A stretch of 7,395 nt of DNA from Bacillota bacterium (GTDB lineage Bacteria > Bacillota > Clostridia > Lachnospirales > Lachnospiraceae), in NCBI GenBank assembly GCA_023425485.1, contig JAFACO010000557.1, positions 1-7,395 of the forward strand, given 5' to 3'. The notes beneath the pieces were generated by a model. That model ran no database searches, was not told the DNA's origin, and saw nothing but the letters and a program-made list of their open reading frames with translations. Numbering within the stretch: the stretch's first letter is position 1; each line of letters opens with the position of its first letter. A program made the translations under genes and the position numbers. Positions 1 to 5,974 of this stretch are shown here, piece by piece.

Positions 1-1896
1 CAAATTTGGATTACTATCGGTGGGCAGGTGTGGCTTGTTGGTGTTTTCATAATGCTTCTTTATGGCGTGGCATCCTTCTTTATTCTCAAGAGAAAAATGA
101 AAGCTGCAAAACATTTAGAAGGGAATATCTACGAAGCTCAAAACATAAAATCGCCGTTTGTACTTGGGATTTTTCACCCACGGATTTATTTGCCTGCTGA
201 CTTATCAGCAAAGGAACGAAGTTATATCCTATTACACGAACAAGTTCATATCAAACGACATGATCACATCGTAAAATTTGTAGCTTATTTTGCAATATGT
301 TTACATTGGTTTAATCCATTGGCATGGGTAGCATTTCTACTGATGGGAGCTGATATGGAAATGTCCTGCGATGAACGTGTGTTAAAAGAGATGGGCAGTG
401 AAATAAAAAAGGATTATTCGAGGTCCCTCATATCGTTGGCAACTGGGCGGAATTTAGTTAACAGTAGTCCCCTTGCATTTGGTGAAGGTGGTATAAAGGA
501 ACGAATAAAGAATATATTGAATTTCAAAAAGAAATCAAGAGTGATTATTGTCATATCCGTAGTGGTAATGGCTGCCTTAAGCATTGGATTTGCTGTGAAC
601 AGGGAAGGTAAAGTAATTAATGTATCTGGCATGGAAGTGTACACCTTTCCAAACGAGAATTTTAAACAAATTTTTTTCCAAATTAATGACACTCCATACA
701 ATCCTGAATATTATTCAATAGTTGCCCAGTTAATGAACAATCAGAACTTACAGGGTTTGACCTGTGGTAACTATTTTACACTTGTAAAGCAAGTTGGTGA
801 TGAGTGGGAGATAGTTCCGTTTGCTGATGGGGTGGAATTTGAAGATATTACGTTTCAAATAGAAGATGGGATGAGTTTTAACTATAGCATAACACCTGAA
901 ATGTTCAACACAAAACTTGACGAAGGTCAATATAGAATAATCACCGATATAAATTATTTAGAAATTGAAGGTGGAACGCCTGTAAAACAGACTATTTGGG
1001 CGGAGTTTACCATTGATAAGAGTGCTGCCAAGCAGGAGATCCTTGACTTATCAATGCCAAGTGAAACGCCAATGAAAACATATACGCTGGAAAACCCAAC
1101 TGACAAGGAACGAATGGCACGTATGTTATTCGTAAATCTATATAGTGATGGAACTGCATGGCTCAAAACGCCGCTAATCAGCAGTTACCTATTACCGAAA
1201 TGTACTTATTCCTTTGTGGAGGATGAATTGTTAATATATGCAAGTATTCAAACAGAAAAATCAGAAGGTTTTTTTGGAGTGAATGACGAAAGTATCATTG
1301 CTAGATTTGAGGTTATTGATGATAATACCATAGTATTTAAGTCTGCTAATGTGCCACTATTTGCAGACGAGGGAGCAAGGTATGTATCCGTATCTAATTC
1401 AATTACACCAATATCCGATTTTCATCCTCGAGAATGGGTGAACTTTTACCAGGATGATCAATTGTCCTGGACATCTACTTACGATTTGATGCTGGATGAG
1501 TTTCCAGATGTAATGTTTAGCTGGACGGCGGGCAAGGTTACTGCAACAGACCAGGACGGAGAGAAGGAATTGATTTTTGGTATGCCTGTTTGGAACGTCT
1601 ATCTGGCTGATTTGAACGGTGACGATCTTCCAGAGTTCTGTGCAACAATCAGTTTCGGATCGGGAATGATTGATACCCGAATTATTATCTATGATTATGC
1701 GAATGATATTCATTATGAAGTTTCCGATCGTGGGATATATGACTATGTACTATCACTCGAAAACGAGCAGCTTGTTGTTACGCAGACAGAATATAATAAC
1801 AGTGTAGTAAGAGGAGTTGGCAGTCTGGCTATTATTGATTTTCGACTGCACATAATTGGAATTGATCGGACTAAGCCAACTACAGAATCAGATTAA
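1..1896 (+). CDS. M56 family (BlaR1/MecR1-like) membrane metallopeptidase with extracellular sensor-like domains, 5' truncated
   Basis: The frame is open from base 1, so the N-terminus is missing. The GTG at 28 is only the first start-like codon inside the window; numbering below counts it as residue 1. Seen: a membrane segment at about 2-20; the zinc protease motif HEQVH at 70-74 (bases 235-249); a membrane stretch at about 83-105; the EMSCDE motif at 111-116, where Glu111 is the likely third zinc ligand; and another membrane segment at about 171-190. Residues about 200-330 resemble a bacterial Ig-like domain common in clostridial M56 proteins. Residues about 500-610 carry DLNGDDLPE (528-536), resembling the calcium-binding loop of FG-GAP/VCBS-type repeats. 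In BlaR1/MecR1 the cytoplasmic zinc protease is activated by an external sensor and inactivates a BlaI/MecI repressor. Here the usual penicillin-binding sensor with its STxK motif is absent, so the signal is probably not a beta-lactam. A BlaI-like partner would be expected just upstream, outside the window. Confidence 0.88.
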   Translation, partial: QIWITIGGQVWLVGVFIMLLYGVASFFILKRKMKAAKHLEGNIYEAQNIKSPFVLGIFHPRIYLPADLSAKERSYILLHEQVHIKRHDHIVKFVAYFAICLHWFNPLAWVAFLLMGADMEMSCDERVLKEMGSEIKKDYSRSLISLATGRNLVNSSPLAFGEGGIKERIKNILNFKKKSRVIIVISVVVMAALSIGFAVNREGKVINVSGMEVYTFPNENFKQIFFQINDTPYNPEYYSIVAQLMNNQNLQGLTCGNYFTLVKQVGDEWEIVPFADGVEFEDITFQIEDGMSFNYSITPEMFNTKLDEGQYRIITDINYLEIEGGTPVKQTIWAEFTIDKSAAKQEILDLSMPSETPMKTYTLENPTDKERMARMLFVNLYSDGTAWLKTPLISSYLLPKCTYSFVEDELLIYASIQTEKSEGFFGVNDESIIARFEVIDDNTIVFKSANVPLFADEGARYVSVSNSITPISDFHPREWVNFYQDDQLSWTSTYDLMLDEFPDVMFSWTAGKVTATDQDGEKELIFGMPVWNVYLADLNGDDLPEFCATISFGSGMIDTRIIIYDYANDIHYEVSDRGIYDYVLSLENEQLVVTQTEYNNSVVRGVGSLAIIDFRLHIIGIDRTKPTTESD

Positions 1897-1909
1897 AGCA
1901 CTTTAGCAG

Positions 1910-1957
1910 GACAGTTTAATTAAGGGATTGGTGTAACCTTCTCTTGTATAAACTGTC
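1910..1957. repeat. Inverted repeat just after the M56 stop codon
   Basis: GACAGTTTA at 1910-1918 is the exact reverse complement of TAAACTGTC at 1949-1957, giving a 9-bp stem around a 30-base loop. No T-run follows on either strand, so it is not a classical terminator. It may add structure to the 3' end of the M56 mRNA, or it may be chance in AT-rich sequence. Confidence 0.35.
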
Positions 1958-2023
1958 AAGAATAAAAAATATGTGCAAACATAAATCTTATTTCTAAGGC
2001 TTATATCTACACTTATATAGTAC

Positions 2024-2067
2024 AAGAGGTTGTCGCAGATGAAAACTGCAACAACCTCTTTTTCTTG
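2024..2067 (+). terminator. Rho-independent terminator between the convergent M56 and sortase genes
   Basis: AAGAGGTTGT (2024-2033) pairs perfectly with ACAACCTCTT (2051-2060). After one C-A mismatch, four more pairs (GCAG 2035-2038 with CTGC 2046-2049) close a 7-base loop. A T-rich tract follows on the + strand (2059-2067), so it fits termination of the M56 transcript, 128 bases past its stop. It lies only about 60 bases past the sortase stop on the - strand. It has no T-run in that direction, so it could at best be a weak terminator for the sortase gene. Confidence 0.8.
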
Positions 2068-2118
2068 ACAAGTGGAACGATTTGTCTTTCTTTTATTGAT
2101 CTTAGTCAGTTGATTTTA

Positions 2119-3360
2119 TTATTTAGCAGGAGCAGTATACCAGTTGATCTCACCTGCATCTAATGCTTCTTCAAAGGTTGCAGCGACTTCTGGTGCCTTA
2201 CCGCCTTTACGATAGTAGTAGGATTCTGGGAATAGCGGAGTTTCATTTTTGGCTGCCTTTTCAACATCCACACCTGGATCTTCTCCTTCGCGAACTTTTC
2301 TCGCAATAATTACGGTACGATAATTATCTAGTTCATAGGAGCAGGTGGATAGGGTTAAAAGTTCATCATTTTCGTTTACGTCTACCATATCAAGGTTAAG
2401 AACGGAGCGAATACGAAGTTGATATACAAAATTCAGAAATTCGGAGGAATCCTTAAATTTTGAGGTACGATACTCAAATAGAGGTTCTTTTTCGGAAGAA
2501 CCATTGGTAACAACCACCGCGAATATTTTCCATTTAGCGGTATCATAAATGGTATCAAAGTTAATCACCGGATGTTCCTTATAGTAACTTACTTTATTAT
2601 ATTCCAATAAGAAGTGGAACATCTTTTCCTTAGTGGATACCATATTATGACCATGGATTACAAGATTTTTGGTATTGTCTTCTACAGAGGATCTCGGGTC
2701 AATGTAGAGCGTACCTGCTTTACTGTAATCGCCTTTTATATCTTTATCAAGATAGTAGTCTGGGTCATCTTTATCGGAGGACTGTGTTACTACGTAATCT
2801 ATGTTGGTATCTGGAATAGTGATCCAACCTTTCACATCCTCATTAGTATCCAGTAAATCCTTAAATTGAAGTAAACGACCCTGTGAATCACGATTTGGAT
2901 CTGGCGTAGGCGTAGCTTCTGCAACCGGAGTTACTGCAGCAGTCACAACAGGTGCAGTAGTAGCAATAGGTGCTTCCGTAGGCTTGTGATAAAGATCTCT
3001 TGTTAACTCGATGGATTTTTTTATACGGATTGGTTGGATAACTACTTCATTGATAAAAAGTCCAGTAAATACAAGAAATCCGATTAAACATACAATTTGT
3101 AATATTTTAGATAGATTTTTTTTGAATTTATTTGATGAGGGTGCTGGTTTATCTGCTGTCTTTGCATCATCATTTTCAACATTCTCTACTATGTCATTTT
3201 CAACAGTTTCAGATTGGTCATTATCTATAATTTCTGCTTTGCCATTTTCTAATTCAGACGAAAGGCTAGTGTCCAAATCTTGATTAGTTTCTTTGCTGTT
3301 TTCAGTTTCTAAGTCGTTCCTATTGCTGTTTTCATTTTGTGAAAATTTATCTTCAGACAT
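2119..3360 (-). CDS. srtB: Class B sortase (membrane-anchored cysteine transpeptidase)
   Basis: A 413-residue protein. Residues 1-70 are strongly acidic (22 Asp/Glu against 5 Lys/Arg) and rich in Asn, and should lie in the cytoplasm. A membrane anchor spans about 85-104, followed by a Pro/Thr/Ala-rich linker at 127-155 and the sortase domain at about 160-357. Catalytic residues are visible: His238 in VIHGHNM, Cys340 in TLSTC and Arg348 in NYRTVII. The eight-residue Cys-to-Arg spacing and N-terminal anchor fit class B. Sortases cleave a C-terminal sorting signal on secreted proteins and join them to peptidoglycan or pilin. Residues 358-413 form a polar tail past the usual domain end. The ATG is supported by AAAAGGGG seven bases upstream. 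No protein in this window has an evident sorting signal, so the substrate is encoded elsewhere. It is divergent from the DacF-like gene. The class B call is firm, but the srtB symbol is by class only, not by proven orthology. Confidence 0.9.
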   Translation of the reverse strand: MSEDKFSQNENSNRNDLETENSKETNQDLDTSLSSELENGKAEIIDNDQSETVENDIVENVENDDAKTADKPAPSSNKFKKNLSKILQIVCLIGFLVFTGLFINEVVIQPIRIKKSIELTRDLYHKPTEAPIATTAPVVTAAVTPVAEATPTPDPNRDSQGRLLQFKDLLDTNEDVKGWITIPDTNIDYVVTQSSDKDDPDYYLDKDIKGDYSKAGTLYIDPRSSVEDNTKNLVIHGHNMVSTKEKMFHFLLEYNKVSYYKEHPVINFDTIYDTAKWKIFAVVVTNGSSEKEPLFEYRTSKFKDSSEFLNFVYQLRIRSVLNLDMVDVNENDELLTLSTCSYELDNYRTVIIARKVREGEDPGVDVEKAAKNETPLFPESYYYRKGGKAPEVAATFEEALDAGEINWYTAPAK

Positions 3361-3452
3361 TTTAAATCCCCTTTTTATGAGTTGCTCAAATCCTGTTATT
3401 ATTCGGCAGTTTCACTTAATAATTTAGTAAGGATGAAAACTTTTATTGATTA

Positions 3453-3481
3453 ATTATACAATGAATAAAAACCATAGTAAA
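3453..3481 (-). promoter_or_regulatory. Candidate sigma-A promoter of the sortase gene
   Basis: Read on the - strand, TTTACT (3476-3481; four of six matches to TTGACA) is followed after 17 bases by a perfect TATAAT (3453-3458). Transcription would begin near 3446, giving a leader of roughly 85 bases before the sortase ATG at 3360. Confidence 0.55.
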
Positions 3482-3605
3482 GTGAATTTTGTATTGCAAA
3501 TTAGAGATGATTTCCGTCATAAATTTCATTTTACATAAATTTTATTAAGTGTTGATTTTCCCATTATTAATATAATTTTTTGTTTTTCATGTATGGAATT
3601 ACTTT

Positions 3606-3659
3606 TAAATTTGTTTAGGCATGAAAGTGTCAGCAAAACTGACACTTTGTTCAAATTTA
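3606..3659. promoter_or_regulatory. Nested palindrome upstream of the carboxypeptidase gene (possible operator or leader hairpin)
   Basis: The inner dyad is a perfect 10-bp stem, AAAGTGTCAG (3624-3633) with CTGACACTTT (3639-3648), around a 5-base loop. An outer 8-bp dyad flanks it: TAAATTTG (3606-3613) with CAAATTTA (3652-3659). No gene ends nearby on either strand, so it is not a terminator for an annotated gene. Its place just upstream of the carboxypeptidase promoter suggests a repressor or activator site. If transcription starts at the upstream TATAAT (3571-3576), it would be a leader hairpin instead. I do not recognise the cognate regulator. Confidence 0.55.
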
Positions 3660-3679
3660 TATGAATATTCTGGTATTCT
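3650..3679 (+). promoter_or_regulatory. Weak candidate promoter of the DacF-like gene
   Basis: TTCAAA (3650-3655; four of six to TTGACA) is followed after 18 bases by TATTCT (3674-3679), preceded by TGG, which resembles an extended -10. An alternative -10 is TACAAT at 3680-3685, which lacks a good -35. Both put the start of transcription shortly before the coding region and place the palindrome at or just above the -35 element. Confidence 0.3.
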
Positions 3680-3696
3680 TACAATAAATTTAGAGT

Positions 3697-3715
3697 AAGG
3701 ATAAGTTCAGGTGAT
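3697..3715 (+). promoter_or_regulatory. Two overlapping ribosome binding sites serving alternative starts
   Basis: AAGGA (3697-3701) lies nine bases before the GTG at 3711. AGGTGAT (3709-3715), which also matches the 16S anti-Shine-Dalgarno, lies four bases before an in-frame TTG at 3720. Aligned on the anti-SD, both have similar spacing, so the sequence does not decide between them. The choice changes the protein by only three residues. Confidence 0.45.
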
Positions 3716-5078
3716 TGTCTTGAAAAAAGATTATATTAAAATAGTAATATGTGTGGTTTTATTAGCCATTGCTTCCTTCTTTAGTTATAAAAGTCTAAAA
3801 GAACATTATGATTCACTTCTTAGTTCAACAGGTCTTCATTCCCTCCAGCTTGAGCAAAAAATGGTAGAAGAAAATGAGAAGGTAGCAAAAGAAAATGAGC
3901 AGTATAATGAATTATTAAAAGCACAGGATTATAGCAACCAACCGGAAGGCGGATTAATGGAGGAAGGAGAGGAAACCAAGAAATCCAATTCCTCCACAGA
4001 AAGAGTCGTGATACCAAATCTAACTCTTCATGCGCTTTCATCCTTGTTGCTTGATGCAGATAATAACCGTGTTCTATATGAAGAAAACGGCTATAAGAAA
4101 ATGGCTATGGCAAGTACCACGAAAATTATGACTTGCATTGTCGCACTGGAAAATGCAAAGCTGGACACAGTGGTAACCATATCCTCCTACGCGCAAACAA
4201 TGCCCGATGTTCAGCTTAATGTAAAAAAAGGAGAACAGTATTATCTTAAGGACTTATTGTATTCGCTTATGTTGGAAAGTCATAATGACGTGGCTGTAGC
4301 CATAGCAGAAGCAGTTGGTGGCAGTGTGGAGGGTTTTGCGACCATGATGAACGATAAGGCCAGAGAATTAGGCTGTGAGAATACTAATTTTGTTACACCG
4401 AATGGTTTAGACGCAGAGGGACATTATACAACTGCCAGAGATTTAGCTGTGATAGCAAGTTATGCCATCAAGCAAAAGACCTTTCTAGCAATAACAAATA
4501 CCGCCTCTCATAGTTTTCACGAAATTAATAATAAGCGAACTTTCACGGTAACCAATAAGAATAAGTTTCTATATATGATGGATGGAGCAATAGGGGTTAA
4601 GACTGGGTTTACCAATGATGCAGGTTATTGTTTTGTTGGAGCTGTAAAAAGAGAAGGGAAAACCTTGGTATCCGTCGTGTTAGGCTGTGGCTGGCCGCCA
4701 AGTAAATCCTTAAAATGGAGTGATACTTCGGAATTAATGGAATATGGAGTGGATAATTATAAAAACAAACAGATATTTGAGAAAAAAGAATTTGAACCAG
4801 TCTATGTAGAAGAGGGCCAGCAGAGATTTGAAAATCTTAAAATTGAAGGTGATCTCAAATTATTACTTCGAGAAGATGAGGATATTAAAGTAATCTATGA
4901 TGTACCGGAAAAGCTTTCTGCACCAGTTCTTGCTGATACAGCGGTAGGAAAAGCGAGTTATTATATAGAAGATCAGCTTTATAAGGAGATACCCATCTAC
5001 ACCACCCAAGATATATTAAAAATCGACTTTAAATTTTGCATTGATCAGATTTTAAAATTATGGACTCGGAAATATTAA
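3711..5078 (+). CDS. dacF: Serine-type D-Ala-D-Ala carboxypeptidase (penicillin-binding protein, peptidase S11, DacF-like)
   Basis: A 455-residue protein (GTG start; TTG at 3720 is also possible). All three active-site motifs of the S11 family are present: Ser135-Thr-Thr-Lys138 (nucleophile and base), Ser190-His-Asn192, and Lys297-Thr-Gly299. Such enzymes remove the terminal D-Ala from peptidoglycan pentapeptides outside the membrane, limiting cross-linking, and are acylated by beta-lactams. Residues about 11-26 form a signal or anchor segment; AIA at 19-21 could be a cleavage site, but this is uncertain. Residues 45-70 are highly charged and look coiled-coil, and with the stretch to about 100 form a longer spacer than usual before the catalytic domain (about 103-330). 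A PBP5-type C-terminal beta domain follows (about 358-430), and the last 25 residues could be an amphipathic membrane-binding helix. The gene stands alone, with a terminator behind it and a divergent sortase ahead. DacF is the nearest family name; the exact orthologue is not proven. Confidence 0.88.
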   Translation: MIVLKKDYIKIVICVVLLAIASFFSYKSLKEHYDSLLSSTGLHSLQLEQKMVEENEKVAKENEQYNELLKAQDYSNQPEGGLMEEGEETKKSNSSTERVVIPNLTLHALSSLLLDADNNRVLYEENGYKKMAMASTTKIMTCIVALENAKLDTVVTISSYAQTMPDVQLNVKKGEQYYLKDLLYSLMLESHNDVAVAIAEAVGGSVEGFATMMNDKARELGCENTNFVTPNGLDAEGHYTTARDLAVIASYAIKQKTFLAITNTASHSFHEINNKRTFTVTNKNKFLYMMDGAIGVKTGFTNDAGYCFVGAVKREGKTLVSVVLGCGWPPSKSLKWSDTSELMEYGVDNYKNKQIFEKKEFEPVYVEEGQQRFENLKIEGDLKLLLREDEDIKVIYDVPEKLSAPVLADTAVGKASYYIEDQLYKEIPIYTTQDILKIDFKFCIDQILKLWTRKY

Positions 5079-5191
5079 CAGGTAGGTACTTACACAGAGT
5101 AATAATATTAAGCAAGGTGCTTTCCTATTTATAAGTAATACGTCGAGAATTGTATAGAATAGGTATATTTATTAAAATAATGAAAATGCTA

Positions 5192-5235
5192 AAATACAAC
5201 GATAGCTGCATTAGAGCTGCCATCGTTGTATTTTT
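5192..5235 (+). terminator. Rho-independent terminator of the DacF-like gene
   Basis: AAATACAACGAT (5192-5203) pairs perfectly over 12 bp with ATCGTTGTATTT (5222-5233), with further partial pairing inside. The stem runs into a T-run (5231-5235). It begins 114 bases after the stop codon. The A-run on its left edge means it could also stop transcription from the other strand, but no gene there needs it. Confidence 0.85.
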
Positions 5236-5350
5236 ATGCGCTTTATGCATTTTATGTTTATTTCAAAGACTAGAAATATGTTATCTATTCCAGTTTTAAC
5301 ATAGATTGAGATAGAAAATGACAAAATAGGACTTGATTATTTTTATGCGC
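5229..5350 (+). repeat. 13-base direct repeat, two copies
   Basis: TATTTTTATGCGC occurs exactly at 5229-5241 and 5338-5350, 109 bases apart. The first copy covers the T-run of the terminator; the second overlaps the end of the -35 element and most of the promoter spacer of the next gene. Its function is unknown, and chance is possible in this AT-rich region. Confidence 0.5.
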
Positions 5351-5361
5351 GATATTATCAT
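5333..5361 (+). promoter_or_regulatory. Candidate sigma-A promoter of the small membrane protein gene
   Basis: TTGATT (5333-5338) and TATCAT (5356-5361) are separated by an ideal 17 bases, with four and five of six consensus matches. Transcription would start near 5368, about 35 bases before the ATG at 5403. That would make the ATG at 5367 unusable, which agrees with the start chosen. Confidence 0.5.
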
Positions 5362-5392
5362 AAACAATGTGTGTAAATTGGAAATCAATAAT

Positions 5393-5397
5393 GGAGG
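5393..5397 (+). promoter_or_regulatory. Ribosome binding site deciding the start at 5403
   Basis: GGAGG lies five bases before the ATG at 5403. The longer in-frame reading from the ATG at 5367 has no comparable site and would put the GGAGG inside the coding sequence. Confidence 0.8.
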
Positions 5398-5402
5398 TAT
5401 TT

Positions 5403-5939
5403 ATGAAAAATAAAAAAGCATCAAAATCCTTAAGCAAAAGTTTTTTTAATAGTAGGGGAAGAATCATTGGAACTTGTGTTGTAGCTGCAGTTATCTTTGT
5501 ATTAGTTATTGTTTTAATGATCGTGGAAAGTAGTTTTGGCAGATGGACTATAAAAAACAATACGGATTATGACCTAAACTTTATGAAGGTATCGTTTTCT
5601 GGAGTGACTTTCTTTGATGGCTTAGACACAGCTGGAATTGAAACTGAAACCATTGAAGCCAATAGCAAGTTCACTAAAAAGTTAGAAACATTAAATTTAT
5701 TTAATACAGCTTCCAATATGAATCTTAACTTTAAATTGGAAAATACCGAAGAAATTAATACTACTGCAGGCTTTTTCAATAGTAATTTTGATGGAAATAT
5801 TACAATTACCTTTGAACCGACAGAGGATCCTAACCTTTTAACCATGAAGATCAAAGCATCTAACGGAATATTTAAATCTACAGCTGTAGATTGTAACGAA
5901 GAGTATACAATTGATATCAGCGAAAGCGCAGTTTATTAA
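5403..5939 (+). CDS. Hypothetical single-pass membrane protein with extracellular beta-rich domain
   Basis: I do not recognise this 178-residue protein. It begins with a basic, Ser/Lys-rich stretch (residues 1-20) that should stay in the cytoplasm, followed by a strong membrane segment at about 21-42. The rest (about 45-178) should lie outside the cell. It is rich in Asn, Thr, Phe and alternating hydrophobic residues, as in a beta-sandwich, and opens with WTIKNNTDYDLNF (48-60). It has a single extracytoplasmic Cys (164), no lipobox, no sorting signal and no catalytic motif that I can identify. An anchoring, binding or sensing role is possible, but nothing in the sequence decides. It has its own candidate promoter and lies 35 bases upstream of the hydratase gene without a terminator between them, so the two may be co-transcribed. 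Confidence 0.75.
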   Translation: MKNKKASKSLSKSFFNSRGRIIGTCVVAAVIFVLVIVLMIVESSFGRWTIKNNTDYDLNFMKVSFSGVTFFDGLDTAGIETETIEANSKFTKKLETLNLFNTASNMNLNFKLENTEEINTTAGFFNSNFDGNITITFEPTEDPNLLTMKIKASNGIFKSTAVDCNEEYTIDISESAVY

Positions 5940-5974
5940 TACAGGATGCACTACTTGGATAGATGGAGGACCAA

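Larger units (their letters stand above)
3361..3710. other. 350-base divergent intergenic regulatory region
   Basis: This very AT-rich stretch lies between the starts of the sortase (-) and carboxypeptidase (+) genes. It holds the sortase ribosome binding site and promoter (3453-3481), a perfect TATAAT at 3571-3576 on the + strand without a good -35 partner, a nested palindrome (3606-3659) and the carboxypeptidase start region. No convincing gene is seen in it. Confidence 0.7.
5079..5402. other. 324-base intergenic region between the carboxypeptidase and the small membrane protein
   Basis: This AT-rich stretch contains the carboxypeptidase terminator (5192-5235), a 13-base direct repeat (5229-5241 and 5338-5350), a candidate promoter (5333-5361) and a ribosome binding site (5393-5397). 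No convincing gene is seen. An ATG at 5367 lies in frame with the next gene but has no good ribosome binding site. Confidence 0.7.

Noticed and set aside
28..30. GTG as the true start of the M56 gene
   Set aside because: The frame is open upstream to base 1, there is no ribosome binding site before it, and M56 proteins need further N-terminal membrane segments.
1021..1032. SAAK (residues 332-335 of the M56 protein) as a penicillin-binding SxxK motif
   Set aside because: It lies in a short linker, lacks the STxK context, and no SxN or KTG partners follow at the proper distances.
3011..3283. Open frame of 90 codons on the + strand opposite the sortase
   Set aside because: It is antisense to the acidic N-terminal and anchor-coding part of a clear sortase gene and has no recognisable protein features.
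3662..3688. Sigma-G/F-type sporulation promoter for the DacF-like gene (GAATA ... CAATAAA)
   Set aside because: The -10 matches only partly and the spacing of about 14 bases is too short; dacF control by sporulation factors in Bacillus made it worth testing.
5367..5402. Extended N-terminus of the small membrane protein from the ATG at 5367
   Set aside because: There is no ribosome binding site, it falls at or before the predicted transcription start, and a proper GGAGG precedes the ATG at 5403.
5285..5560. Open frame of 91 codons on the - strand across the intergenic region and small gene
   Set aside because: It overlaps a better supported gene and promoter, and its composition looks like the reverse of coding sequence.
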